This document shows positions 17,392 through 26,038 of a DNA stretch of 64,000 nt, one piece after another (position 1 is the stretch's first letter; each line of letters starts with the position of its first letter). Location of the stretch: NCBI RefSeq assembly GCF_025725685.1, contig NZ_CP107008.1:3472001-3536000 (forward strand). The letters are read 5' to 3'. Under the pieces are notes generated by a model, which was not told the DNA's origin, did not search any database, and worked only from the letters and a program-made list of their open reading frames with translations. The position numbers were made by a program, and so were the translations under genes. This DNA is from Halomonas sp. M4R1S46. Its GTDB lineage: Bacteria; Pseudomonadota; Gammaproteobacteria; Pseudomonadales; Halomonadaceae.

Positions 17392-17447
17392 ATGGTCACT
17401 GTCCAGTCAGGGGGAATGCTCTCCTCCTCTTCTCGGTGGGTTTGGTT

Positions 17448-18707
17448 TCACACCAGCGCCAGGGTCAGCCAGGGCTGCCAGGCCAGCAGCACCAGCGCCA
17501 GCAAGCTCATCAGCAGGAAGGGCCACAGCGCTCGGAAGATCTTCAGCGGCGGCACCCCGGTCATCGACGAGCCGATGAAGAGCCCCGCCCCCACCGGCGG
17601 CGTCAGCAGCCCCAGCACCAGGGTCAGGCACACCACCACGCCGAACTGGAAGGCGGTGATATCGAACTGGTTCTGGGCGATCGGCAGCAGGATCGGCACC
17701 ACCAGGATCAGCGCGGCGATACCGTCGACGATCATCCCCACCAGCAGCAGGATGCCCACTACCAGCAGCAGGAACAGGAAGGGGTCGGTGGTCAACGAGG
17801 CGATCCAGGCCGCGGCCATCTGTGGCAGCTGCTCGTAGACGATCACCCAGCCGAACACCCCGGCGGCGGCGATCAGCATGATCACCAGGCCGGCATTGAA
17901 GGCGGTGCGCTTGAGGATCTCCGGCAGGCGGGCGAAGGTCAGGTCGCGGTAGACGAAGCGACCGATCAGCAGCGCGGCGAGCGAGGCCAGGGCCGCGGAC
18001 TCGGTGGGCGTGGCCAGGCCGGCGAGGATGCCGCCGATGATGATCAGCGGGATGCTCAGGGCCGGCAGGCCCATCAGCAGGAAGCGCTTGGCCTGCGCGC
18101 GACTCGGCCACTGGCCCTGGGGATACTGCTGTACCAGTCCCACCGCGGCGATGGCCAGGAAGAAGAGCCCGCCCATCAGCAGCCCCGGGATGATGCCGGC
18201 GATGAACATGTCGGCGATGGGCACCTGGGCCATCACCCCGTAGAGCACGAACAGCATCGACGGCGGGATGATCGGCGACAGCAGCCCACCGGCGGCGGTG
18301 ATGGCCGCGGCGAAGGGCTTGTCGTAGCCGTCGGCTTCCATGGCCGGGACCATGGCCCGGGACATGATGGCGATCTGCGAGGCCGCCGAGCCGACGATGG
18401 CGGCCATCATCATGTTGGCGACCAGGTTGATGTAGACCAGGCCGCCGCGGAAGCCGCCGACCAGGATCCGCGCCAGGTCGATCAGCCGCCGGGTCAGCCC
18501 GCCCTCGTTCATCAGCTCGCCGGCGAGCATGAACAGCGGGATGGCCAGCAGGCCGTAGTTCTCGATGGCCCCATACAGCTGCTGGGGATAGGAGGCGAAC
18601 AGCAGGGAGTTGCCCGAATCGGCGATGTACCAGGCGGCGGTGAGCGCCAGCACCAGGGCGATGGGCACCGCGCCCAGCAGCAGGACGGCGAAGACGACGA
18701 GAGTCAT
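17448..18707 (-). CDS. TRAP transporter large permease (DctM)
   Basis: The 419-residue large inner-membrane subunit of a TRAP transporter. It has the DctM order: NYGLLAIPLFMLAGELMNEGGL, the VGSAASQIAIMSRAMVPAM stretch, GGLLSPIIPPSMLFVLYG, and a second TPPVGAGLFIGSSMT repeat, with about twelve hydrophobic segments. The ATG at 18707 has GGAGG upstream and overlaps the DctQ stop as ATGA. It is the last of three TRAP genes read after catA, so an aromatic acid such as anthranilate or benzoate is the likely cargo, by context only. Confidence 0.92.
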   Translation of the reverse strand: MTLVVFAVLLLGAVPIALVLALTAAWYIADSGNSLLFASYPQQLYGAIENYGLLAIPLFMLAGELMNEGGLTRRLIDLARILVGGFRGGLVYINLVANMMMAAIVGSAASQIAIMSRAMVPAMEADGYDKPFAAAITAAGGLLSPIIPPSMLFVLYGVMAQVPIADMFIAGIIPGLLMGGLFFLAIAAVGLVQQYPQGQWPSRAQAKRFLLMGLPALSIPLIIIGGILAGLATPTESAALASLAALLIGRFVYRDLTFARLPEILKRTAFNAGLVIMLIAAAGVFGWVIVYEQLPQMAAAWIASLTTDPFLFLLLVVGILLLVGMIVDGIAALILVVPILLPIAQNQFDITAFQFGVVVCLTLVLGLLTPPVGAGLFIGSSMTGVPPLKIFRALWPFLLMSLLALVLLAWQPWLTLALV

Positions 18708-19252
18708 GCGAGCCTCCTTTCCGCACTCACCAGGCCCTTGAGGCCGTCGATCAGGTTGACGACGGCATGCAGGCTCAGCGAGACGGCGAAGATGGGCAGG
18801 CACAGCCAGGCCCAGAACTTGGGAATGCCCAGCGTGCGCGAGGTTTCGGAATACATGAAGTTGAAGGTCTCCCCCTGGAAGGCCTGGATATCGAAGCCGG
18901 TGGCCCACAGGGTCGCCGGGTCGTACCAGCGCCAGCACAGCACGGCCAGGAAGAGCGCGAAGAACAGCACCATGGCATCGACGAACAGGTGCAGCCCCTG
19001 GCGCATGCCGTTCGGCAGGGCATCGACCAGCAGGGTCACGGCGACACCCTCGCGGCGCTTGAGCACCGCCGAGGTGGTGAAGAAGGTCATCCAGATCATG
19101 GCGTGGATGGCCAGTTCGTCGGTCCAGTAGAGGGCATGGCCGAGCGAGCGGGTGGCGATGTTGAGCAGGATCAGCAGGCTGATCAGCGCGGCCAGTGTCG
19201 CGGCGATCGCCGCCTCACAGCGGACGAGACCGTCCGAGAGTCGTTTGAGCAT
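18704..19252 (-). CDS. TRAP transporter small permease (DctQ)
   Basis: The 182-residue small membrane subunit of the same TRAP transporter. Four hydrophobic helices are visible, the second followed by the family motif YWTDELAIHAMIWMTFFTTS, and the third in LHLFVDAMVLFFALFLAVL. I chose the ATG at 19252 because GGAGG stands five bases upstream; the open frame before it is noncoding leader. It overlaps the DctM start by ATGA and follows the binding-protein gene after a 293-base structured gap. Confidence 0.9.
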   Translation of the reverse strand: MLKRLSDGLVRCEAAIAATLAALISLLILLNIATRSLGHALYWTDELAIHAMIWMTFFTTSAVLKRREGVAVTLLVDALPNGMRQGLHLFVDAMVLFFALFLAVLCWRWYDPATLWATGFDIQAFQGETFNFMYSETSRTLGIPKFWAWLCLPIFAVSLSLHAVVNLIDGLKGLVSAERRLA

Positions 19253-19339
19253 GACATCCTCCAGGGCGATGGCTTCTTTCACAACTTGACGCAAGCGATG
19301 AGCTTTTCCGGCGCCCAGCCGTCGCGAGGGCGCTGTAAA

Positions 19340-19460
19340 CCCATCCATGGGCGCTACTTTTGCCCTGCAGCGCTCTCGCATCCTGCTTCGCTTGCAGGGC
19401 CTGTGTTGGCCATCCATGGCCAACCCGTTCGGCGGGAAGAACATCCACTGGATGTTCTTC
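19340..19460. repeat. Cluster of four inverted repeats between dctP and dctQ
   Basis: Four perfect hairpins follow one another in the leader between the TRAP binding-protein and small-permease genes: CCCAT/ATGGG (19340-19351), GCCCTGCA/TGCAGGGC (19362-19400), GTTGGCCAT/ATGGCCAAC (19405-19424) and GAAGAACATCC/GGATGTTCTTC (19436-19460, three-base loop). Such structures in TRAP operons often set the excess of the binding protein over the membrane parts by RNA processing or partial termination. Confidence 0.7.
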
Positions 19461-19545
19461 TTCTTCCGCCTCACCCCTGGCCAAAAGACCCTCGCGCTGG
19501 CTTGTCCCCGGCGCTCATCTCGCTGGGCCTGTTGTTAAGGAGCTC

Positions 19546-20532
19546 TTAGTAGTCGGCCAGCTCGGCGGCCGTCTCGCGCAGCTTGGCCAGCGACGGGGCC
19601 CTGGGCGCCCAGACGCCTTCCCACTCGGCGATCGCATCGGCGAAGAAAGCGGGACCGATATCGGTGACGGTGATGTCCTGGCTGCGCAGGTCCTCGCCCC
19701 AGGCGGCGTGGTTCTCCTGGAAGCGGGCCATGACGTTGTCGGCATGTTCGGCCATGGCGGTGCGGATCATCTCGCGATCCTCGCCGTCGAGCTGCGCCCA
19801 GACGCGCCCGGAGATCACCGCCACCATGGGGAACATCATGTGGTTGGAGATCACCAGGTTCTCGGCCTGCTCGTAGAATTTGAGCAGTCGGATGGAATCG
19901 TAATCCATGTCGATGGCGTCGACCTGGCCGTTGGCCAGGGCGTCATAGACCGCGGGCAGCGGCAAGGGCGTGGGTGCGGCGCCGGCGGCGGTGTAGAAGT
20001 CGCGGATCGGGTCGAAGGGCGTGATGCGTACCTTGAGACCGCTCAGGTCCTCGGCCGACGCGATGGGCTCGCGGCTGAGGATCTGGCGCATGCCGGCCAT
20101 GCCGTAGCCCACGCCCACCAGGCCAGCCTGGGCCGGCATCTTGTCGAGCAGGCCCTCGGCCGTGTCCGAACGCAGCAGGGCCGCGGCGTGATCGATGTCC
20201 TCGACCAGGAAGGGCGCGTAGAGGGCGCCGAAGTCCGGGATGCGGTTGGAGATCTCGGCGATGGTCAGGAAGGCCATGTCCAGGGAGCCCGCCTGGAGCT
20301 GCTGGACCATCTGCGCCTCGGTGCCCAGCTGCTGGGCGGGGAAGATGCTGACGTTGTGTTCGCCGCCGGAGCGCTCGGCCAGGGTCTCGGCGAAGCCCTC
20401 GGCCTCCTGGGTCCAGATGTGCGGCTGGGGGGTGATCAGGCCGAGCCGGAAGTCGCGGGCCTGGGCGGTGAAGGCGGTGACGGAAAGCGACGCCGCCACG
20501 GCGGCCGTCATCAGGGTCTTGAGCGTGTTCAT
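19546..20532 (-). CDS. TRAP transporter substrate-binding protein (DctP)
   Basis: A 328-residue periplasmic solute-binding protein. It begins with a signal peptide (MNTLKTLMTAAVAASLSV... cut after TAQA), then ARDFRLGLITPQPHIWT, the QQLGTEAQMVQQLQAGSLDMAF stretch and the carboxylate-binding region LSGLKVRITPFDPIRDFY with its arginine. It starts 66 bases after catA on the same strand. A benzoate-type or anthranilate ligand is inferred from the operon. Confidence 0.9.
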   Translation of the reverse strand: MNTLKTLMTAAVAASLSVTAFTAQARDFRLGLITPQPHIWTQEAEGFAETLAERSGGEHNVSIFPAQQLGTEAQMVQQLQAGSLDMAFLTIAEISNRIPDFGALYAPFLVEDIDHAAALLRSDTAEGLLDKMPAQAGLVGVGYGMAGMRQILSREPIASAEDLSGLKVRITPFDPIRDFYTAAGAAPTPLPLPAVYDALANGQVDAIDMDYDSIRLLKFYEQAENLVISNHMMFPMVAVISGRVWAQLDGEDREMIRTAMAEHADNVMARFQENHAAWGEDLRSQDITVTDIGPAFFADAIAEWEGVWAPRAPSLAKLRETAAELADY

Positions 20533-20598
20533 GGGGGTGGTCTCTCTTGTTGTAGTGATTCAGCCGTCCCCGCAGGGCCGACTTTCCCGCAAGGGGAT

Positions 20599-21534
20599 TC
20601 AGGCGTCTTCCAGGGCGCGCGGGCGCTTGTGACGGCTCTGCAGCTCGGCGGCGTCGGTCCGAGCCAGCTCGACGTCGAACACCACCTCGGTGAAGGGGCC
20701 TGCCAGGCCGCGCTTGTCGGCCTCGGCGGCATCCTCGATGCGCCTGGCGTCGATCACCAGCTCATCGCGGGTGGCGAAGGCGAAGTCGTCCCAGGTGTAG
20801 GGGTCGCCGGCCAGGTTGATCTGGGTAGTCAGGTGCTTGTGACCCGGCGCCGAGATGAAGAAGTGGATGTGCGCCGGACGCTGGCCATGGCGGCCGAGCA
20901 GGTCGAGTACCTGCTGGGTCGGGCTGCCCGGCGGGCAGCCGTAGCCGGAGGGAATGATGCTGCGCACCGCGTAGCGGCCGTCGGCGTCGGCATGGATGGT
21001 GCGGCGCAGGTGGTACTCCGACTGGGCGGGATCGAAGAAGGAGTAGTTGCCCTTGGTGTCGGCGTGCCAGATCTCGACCTTGGCGCCGGGGACGGGGTTG
21101 CCGTTCACGTCGCGGACCTGGCCGGTCAGCCACATCACCTCGGCCTCGGTGTCGCGGCCGTCGTCCATCCGCGCGAAGCCCTCGGCCTCGGGGGCGCCGG
21201 CCACATAGAGCGGGCCCTCGATGGTGCGCGGGGTACCGCCGGTCAGGCCGGCCTGCTCATCGGCGGCGTCCATGCGCATGTCCAGGTAGTGGTCGAAGCC
21301 GAGCCCCGGCGCCAGCAGGCCGAACTGGGTGTCCTTGCCCAGGGCATTGAGCTGGCTGACGGCGCCCCAGAACTCCTCGGGGCTGACGTCGAAATCGTCG
21401 ATCAGCCGGTAGAGATCGGACAGCAGGCGATGCAGGATCCGCTTGGCGCGCTCGCTGCCGCCGGCCTGCTCGAAGCCGGCGACGGTCTTCAGGAAGTCCT
21501 GGACTTCGGGGGTATCGAAGATCTTCACGGTCAT
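20599..21534 (-). CDS. catA: Catechol 1,2-dioxygenase
   Basis: This non-haem iron enzyme opens catechol between the hydroxyls to give cis,cis-muconate. The 311-residue protein has the intradiol family layout: a helical dimer domain (to about 100), the iron tyrosine in IEGPLYVAGAP, VPGAKVEIWHADTKGNYSFF, the second tyrosine in SEYHLRRT, and the two iron histidines in RPAHIHFFISAPGH. It follows catC on the same strand and completes an antABC-catBCA cluster. Confidence 0.96.
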   Translation of the reverse strand: MTVKIFDTPEVQDFLKTVAGFEQAGGSERAKRILHRLLSDLYRLIDDFDVSPEEFWGAVSQLNALGKDTQFGLLAPGLGFDHYLDMRMDAADEQAGLTGGTPRTIEGPLYVAGAPEAEGFARMDDGRDTEAEVMWLTGQVRDVNGNPVPGAKVEIWHADTKGNYSFFDPAQSEYHLRRTIHADADGRYAVRSIIPSGYGCPPGSPTQQVLDLLGRHGQRPAHIHFFISAPGHKHLTTQINLAGDPYTWDDFAFATRDELVIDARRIEDAAEADKRGLAGPFTEVVFDVELARTDAAELQSRHKRPRALEDA

Positions 21535-21585
21535 GGTCGTTTCCTCGGTTATTGTCGTGTCGTTGGCGACCGGCGGGGCCGGGGT

Positions 21586-21876
21586 TCAGCTGTCGTCCTC
21601 GCGGATCGAGGACGGGTGACGGCACAGCGGCGTGACACTGATCTCCATGTAGGGAAAGAGCGGGAGGTTCGAGACGATCTCCTGCAGTTCGGCGTTGTCC
21701 TCCACGTCGAAGATGCTGACGTTGGCGTAGCTGCCGGCGACCCGCCACAGGTGCCGCCACTTGCCGGCGCGCTGCAGCTCCTGGGCGTAGGCCTTCTCGG
21801 TCGTCTTGATCTCGGCGGCCCGCTCGGCCGGCATGTCCGGCGGCAGCTTCACGGTCATTTCCACCTGGAAGAGCAT
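21586..21876 (-). CDS. catC: Muconolactone delta-isomerase
   Basis: A 96-residue decamer-forming enzyme that moves the double bond of muconolactone to give the 3-oxoadipate enol-lactone. It begins MLFQVEMTVKLPPDMPAE and has the family LQRAGKWRHLWRVAGSYANVSIFDV stretch. It lies between catB and catA, 29 bases after catB, with a GGAGAC ribosome site. Confidence 0.95.
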   Translation of the reverse strand: MLFQVEMTVKLPPDMPAERAAEIKTTEKAYAQELQRAGKWRHLWRVAGSYANVSIFDVEDNAELQEIVSNLPLFPYMEISVTPLCRHPSSIREDDS

Positions 21877-21905
21877 GGGCGTCTCCTTGGGATGCAGGGC
21901 GCGGC

Positions 21906-23030
21906 TCAGTCGCGGCGCCGATAGTGGTTGAGCTTGTCCTCGTCGAGGGTGATGCCGAGGCCGGGGCCGGCCGGCAGGTCGACGCCGAACTCGTGGTAAT
22001 GGAGCGGCTTGGCGACGATGTCGTCCTTGAGCAGCAGGGGGCCGAACATCTCGGTGCCCCAGGTCAGCTCGCCGAGGGTCGCCCAGGCATGCAGGGAGGC
22101 GGCGGTGCCGATGGTACCCTCGAGCATGGTGCCGCCGTAGAGGCTCACGCCGGCCGCCCGGGCCACGTGGGCCAGTTCCAGCACGCTGCGCGGCCCGCCG
22201 GCCTTGGCGATCTTCAGCGCGAAGGCATCACCGAAGCCGCCGGCCGCGAGGGTGAAGCCGTCGCGAGCGTCGTGGACCGCCTCGTCGGCCAGCATCGGCA
22301 CCACGAAGCGGCTTGCCAGCCGGGTCAGGCCGGCGAACTCCCGGGCCGGGATTGGCTGCTCGATGAGATCGATCCCGGCGGCCTCCAGGGCGTCGATGCC
22401 GCGGGCCGCGGTGGCCTCGTCCCAGGCCTGGTTGACGTCGACCCGCACGCTCGCCCGGTCACCCAGCGCCGCCTTGATGGCGCCGACGTGACGCACGTCC
22501 TGGTCCACCGGATTGGCGCCGATCTTCAGCTTGAAGTCGCAGTGACGGCGCTCCTCGAGGCGCTGGAAGGCCTCGTCGATGTCCTTGCGGGTGTCGCCGC
22601 TGGCGAGCGTCCACAGCACCGGCAGGTGATTGCAGCGGGCCCCACCCAGCAGTTCCGCCACCGACAGGCCGCGGCGCTTGCCCTCGGCGTCGAGCAGCGC
22701 GGTCTCGAGCCCCGACTTGGCGAAGCTGTTGCCGCGGGCATGGCGATCCAGGCGCGCCCGCAGGGCGTTGAGGTTGTGGGCCGGCTGGCCGACCAGCAAC
22801 GGCGCCAGGTAGGTGTCGATGGTCTGCTTGATGCCCTCGGGGCTCTCCGGGCCGTAGGCGAGGCCACCGATGGTGGTGGCCTCGCCCAGGCCCTCGGTGC
22901 CGTCGGACAAGCGCAGGCGGATGATGACCAGCGTCTGGCAGGCCATGGTGGTCATCGACAGCTTGTGCGGCCGGATGGTCGGCAGGTCGACCAGCAGGGT
23001 CTCGATCTCGTGGATCAGGATGTCGGACAT
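21906..23030 (-). CDS. catB: Muconate cycloisomerase
   Basis: A 374-residue enolase-superfamily enzyme that lactonises cis,cis-muconate. It has the N-terminal capping domain (LVDLPTIRPHKLSMTTM) and the barrel with the catalytic DFKLKIGAN lysine pair, metal ligands in VRVDVNQAW, LIEQPI and LADEAV, and the KIAKAGG lysine. It starts 96 bases after the reductase gene on the same strand. Confidence 0.95.
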   Translation of the reverse strand: MSDILIHEIETLLVDLPTIRPHKLSMTTMACQTLVIIRLRLSDGTEGLGEATTIGGLAYGPESPEGIKQTIDTYLAPLLVGQPAHNLNALRARLDRHARGNSFAKSGLETALLDAEGKRRGLSVAELLGGARCNHLPVLWTLASGDTRKDIDEAFQRLEERRHCDFKLKIGANPVDQDVRHVGAIKAALGDRASVRVDVNQAWDEATAARGIDALEAAGIDLIEQPIPAREFAGLTRLASRFVVPMLADEAVHDARDGFTLAAGGFGDAFALKIAKAGGPRSVLELAHVARAAGVSLYGGTMLEGTIGTAASLHAWATLGELTWGTEMFGPLLLKDDIVAKPLHYHEFGVDLPAGPGLGITLDEDKLNHYRRRD

Positions 23031-23126
23031 CGGGGTCTCCAGGCGGCGCGCCGAGGGCCACCGCTAAGGGGGTGATGGTCGGGTGGGCTCCGGCCGGCGG
23101 CGGGTCGCCCACCGGCCGAAGCGAGC

Positions 23127-24143
23127 TCAGCTCGAGACGAACTTCTCGAAGAACAGCCGGTGTTCGCCGACCTCGCGCGCTTCGAGCCACTGCTTCGAGG
23201 CCTCGATCATCGGCGGCGGCCCGCACAGGTAGGCATCGAAGGGCCGGGCCAGGAAGTCGAGGTCGAAGAGGTCGCAGACCACGCCCTTCCTGCCCTGCCA
23301 GGCCTCCGAGGGATTCATCACCACGGTCTCGTAGGCGAAGTCCGGCAGCGTCTCGGTGAAGCGATCCAGGCGGTCGAGCTCGCTGAGGTCGGCCTCCTGG
23401 GTCACGCCGTAGCACAGCCGGATCGGCTGGCTGCAATCGCCCGCCTCCTCGAGCTGCTCGAGCATGCCGAGGAAGGCCGAGAGGCCGGTGCCCCCCGCCA
23501 CCATCAGCAGCGGGCTCTGCACCTCGCGCAGGTAGAAGGCGCCCAGCGGGGCCTCCAGGGAGATGGCGTCGCCCGGCCTGGCACGCTCGCGCAGGTAGTC
23601 GCTCATCACCCCGCTGGGCAGCAGGCGGATCAGGAAGCGCAGCCGGCCCTCCTTCACCGAAGATGTGGCGAAGGAGTAGGCCCGCCAGGCGTCGGTGCCC
23701 GGGATCTCGAGGCGCGCATACTGCCCGGGCAGGAACTGCAGTGCCTGGGCGGGATCGTCGAGGGTGATCTCGAGGATGGCGGCCGCATCGGAGACCGGCT
23801 CCACGGCGCTCACGGTGGCGTCGTGCACCTCGGTGGCCACGCTGCACACGCCGGAGTCCACGTCGAAATAGAAGGAGCCGTGGGCGGAGCGCAGTCGCGT
23901 CTGGCAGGCCAGCACATGGCCCTCGGCGATCTCCTCCTCGGTCAGCGCCTCCTCGTCGATGTACTCCACATCGACCTCGCCGGCCTCGCGCAGGCAGCGG
24001 CAGGTCCCGCAGACCCCTTCCCGGCAGTCCACCGGCAGGTTGACCCCGTGACGCTGGGCGGCGTCCATCAGCAGCTCGTTGTCGTCGACCTTGACGAAGC
24101 GCGTGGTGCCGTCCCGAAAGACGATGGCGGCTGTGTTATGCAT
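23127..24143 (-). CDS. antC: Anthranilate/benzoate 1,2-dioxygenase electron-transfer reductase
   Basis: A 338-residue reductase that moves electrons from NADH through FAD and a plant-type [2Fe-2S] cluster to the oxygenase. The ferredoxin domain is first: the cluster cysteines are in CREGVCGTCRC and a later LACQT. Then come the FAD motif RAYSFATSS, the NADH motif MVAGGTGLSAFLGML and the end motif YLCGPPPMIE. The ATG at 24143 has GGAGG seven bases upstream; the open frame beyond it is overlap. Named antC rather than benC because of the gene set (see oxygenase alpha subunit). Confidence 0.9.
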   Translation of the reverse strand: MHNTAAIVFRDGTTRFVKVDDNELLMDAAQRHGVNLPVDCREGVCGTCRCLREAGEVDVEYIDEEALTEEEIAEGHVLACQTRLRSAHGSFYFDVDSGVCSVATEVHDATVSAVEPVSDAAAILEITLDDPAQALQFLPGQYARLEIPGTDAWRAYSFATSSVKEGRLRFLIRLLPSGVMSDYLRERARPGDAISLEAPLGAFYLREVQSPLLMVAGGTGLSAFLGMLEQLEEAGDCSQPIRLCYGVTQEADLSELDRLDRFTETLPDFAYETVVMNPSEAWQGRKGVVCDLFDLDFLARPFDAYLCGPPPMIEASKQWLEAREVGEHRLFFEKFVSS

Positions 24144-24163
24144 GACTCGCCCTCCAGCGAAAC

Positions 24164-24649
24164 TCAGACGTGGTAGAAATCCAGCACGGAATCGATCTTG
24201 TCGTTGAGCAGCACGCTGTGCTTGCGCAGGACCTTCCAGCCATCGCCCTCGCCACGCAGGGTGTAATCGGCGGTGCCGAAGAAGTGGCCGCTCTCGCCGA
24301 AGCGATGGAAGTGGGTCACCCAGTTGACGCGCACCTGGACGATGCCGTCGCCCTGCTGCTCGCAGCGCACGTTGTCGATCAGGTGCAGGGTCCGCGGCAG
24401 CGGGGTCGAGGCCGCGGACTTGCCGGTGCGCAGGCGGAAGACGCGGTCTTCGAGGCCGGTGCGGTCGGCGTAGTACATCAGCGACATCTCGCGCTTGGGG
24501 TCGCGGGTGACCTCGTCCTCGTTCTTCCACTGCGGGATGTGGAATTCGCACTCCGGGGCGAACTGGTCGAGGTAGCCGTCCCAGTCGCGGTCATCGCAGA
24601 GCTCGGCCAGGCGGTACATGAACTGCTCGATGGATTGCTGAAGATTCAT
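24164..24649 (-). CDS. antB: Anthranilate/benzoate 1,2-dioxygenase small (beta) subunit
   Basis: A 161-residue beta subunit of the hexameric Rieske oxygenase, in the cystatin-like SnoaL fold. Family marks are the first helix IEQFMYRLAELCDDRDWDGY, CEFHIPQWKNEDEVTRDPKRE, and the C-terminal DGWKVLRKHSVLLND. It is structural and does not bind iron. Only three bases part it from the alpha-subunit stop. Confidence 0.92.
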   Translation of the reverse strand: MNLQQSIEQFMYRLAELCDDRDWDGYLDQFAPECEFHIPQWKNEDEVTRDPKREMSLMYYADRTGLEDRVFRLRTGKSAASTPLPRTLHLIDNVRCEQQGDGIVQVRVNWVTHFHRFGESGHFFGTADYTLRGEGDGWKVLRKHSVLLNDKIDSVLDFYHV

Positions 24650-24652
24650 GGC

Positions 24653-26038
24653 TTACACCTCCTGGAGCTTGAGTGCTTTCTTCTCGAGGCCCTCGAGCAG
24701 CAGCCGCTGCCAGGTCCCGTGCTGGTTGACGTAGAGGCCCTCGTGGGTGAACTCGGTGCCGGTGATCACCGGCTTGATGCCGAGCACCCGGCTGTTGTGG
24801 GTCTCGCCGTACTGCCAGTCCTGGTGACCCCGGGAGATGTCGCTCCAGCGGGAGGCACGCGCCTGGAAGCCGCGCTGCTGCTCGCGAAACTCCACCAGGT
24901 CGTCGGGGGTGCCCATGCCGGAGACGTTGAAGAAGTCCTCGAACTGGCGGATGCGGTTCTCGCGGTCGGCGTCGGACTCGCCCTTCACGCCCAGGCACAG
25001 GCTGATGACCTCGGTCTTGTTCCAGGCCACCGGACGCACGATGCGCAGCTGCGAGCTGATCTGGTCCATGAAGAACAGGCTCGGGTAGATGTTCAGGTTG
25101 CGCAGGCGGTGCATGGTCCACTCGGCGCGCTCCTGGGGATGCTGCTCGAGCATGCGCGGCATCACGCTGGCGTAGCCGGGACGCACCTGGGGGTTGGGCA
25201 TGTCGCTGAACAGCAGGCTGTGGCCGTTGGCGAAGGAGAACCAGCCGTCGTCGGTGTCCTTGTCGCCGGCGCCCAGCTTGCTGTAGTCGAGGGTGTCCCC
25301 GCCGCCGCTCTTCTGCGCCTCGAGTTCGCGGCGGTGCTGCACGGTGGAGACGTAGTTGTAGTGCACGGTGCTGACGTGATAACCGTCGAGGCCGTTCTCG
25401 TTCTGCAGCTTCCAGTTGCCGTTGAAGGTGTAGGTGGACTTGCCCGGCAGCACCTCCAGCTCACCGTCCTCGGCCTGCTCGACCATCATGTCGAAGAACA
25501 AGCGGGTATCGCCGAGGAAGTCCTCGAGGCTCTCGGTGCCCTCGGCGTCGAGGCTGATGAAGACGAAGCCCCGGTAGCTGGCGATACGGGCCTGCTTGAG
25601 GCCGCGGCTCGCCTTGTCGAAGTCCGCCGGATACTCGCTCGGCGCCTTGACCTTGACCAGGCGGCCGTCGGACTTGTAGCACCAGGCGTGGAAGGGGCAG
25701 GTGTAGGTGGACTGGTTGCCGCACTCGGTGCGCACCAGGGTCGCGCCGCGGTGCTGGCAGGTATTGGCCAGGGCCCGCAGCTGCCCCTTGGCGTCGCGGG
25801 CGATGATCATCGGCTGGCGACCGGCCTGCATGGTAATGAAGTCGTTGTTGTTCGGAATCTGGCTCTCGTGGCAGGCGAAGATCCACTGCTTCTCGAAGAT
25901 CAGTTCCATCTCGAGATCGAACAGCGCCTCGTCGGTGAACATTTCCCGGGCCATCTGGTAGACGCCGTCATCGGGGCGGAAATCGAGACAGTTCTCGACG
26001 AATTGCTGCCACTCGGGGATAGAGCGTAGTGCGGTCAT
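24653..26038 (-). CDS. antA: Anthranilate 1,2-dioxygenase large (alpha) subunit
   Basis: A 461-residue Rieske oxygenase subunit. The Rieske cluster ligands are CQHRG and CPFHAWCY (about 92-115) and the mononuclear iron motif is NENGLDGYHVSTVHYNY (about 205-221). As I recall the families, BenA proteins read NGADGYHVSSVHWNYAAT here, while AntA proteins read NGLDGYHVSTVHYNYVST, so anthranilate is preferred. Supporting this, no benD dehydrogenase lies in the cluster: anthranilate oxidation gives catechol directly and needs none. It is the first gene of the minus-strand operon and diverges from an AraC-type regulator. Confidence 0.85.
   Translation of the reverse strand: MTALRSIPEWQQFVENCLDFRPDDGVYQMAREMFTDEALFDLEMELIFEKQWIFACHESQIPNNNDFITMQAGRQPMIIARDAKGQLRALANTCQHRGATLVRTECGNQSTYTCPFHAWCYKSDGRLVKVKAPSEYPADFDKASRGLKQARIASYRGFVFISLDAEGTESLEDFLGDTRLFFDMMVEQAEDGELEVLPGKSTYTFNGNWKLQNENGLDGYHVSTVHYNYVSTVQHRRELEAQKSGGGDTLDYSKLGAGDKDTDDGWFSFANGHSLLFSDMPNPQVRPGYASVMPRMLEQHPQERAEWTMHRLRNLNIYPSLFFMDQISSQLRIVRPVAWNKTEVISLCLGVKGESDADRENRIRQFEDFFNVSGMGTPDDLVEFREQQRGFQARASRWSDISRGHQDWQYGETHNSRVLGIKPVITGTEFTHEGLYVNQHGTWQRLLLEGLEKKALKLQEV

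Noticed and set aside
23127..26038. benABC (benzoate dioxygenase) naming
   Set aside because: Possible, but the iron-site motif and the absence of benD favour anthranilate dioxygenase; kept as an alternative only.
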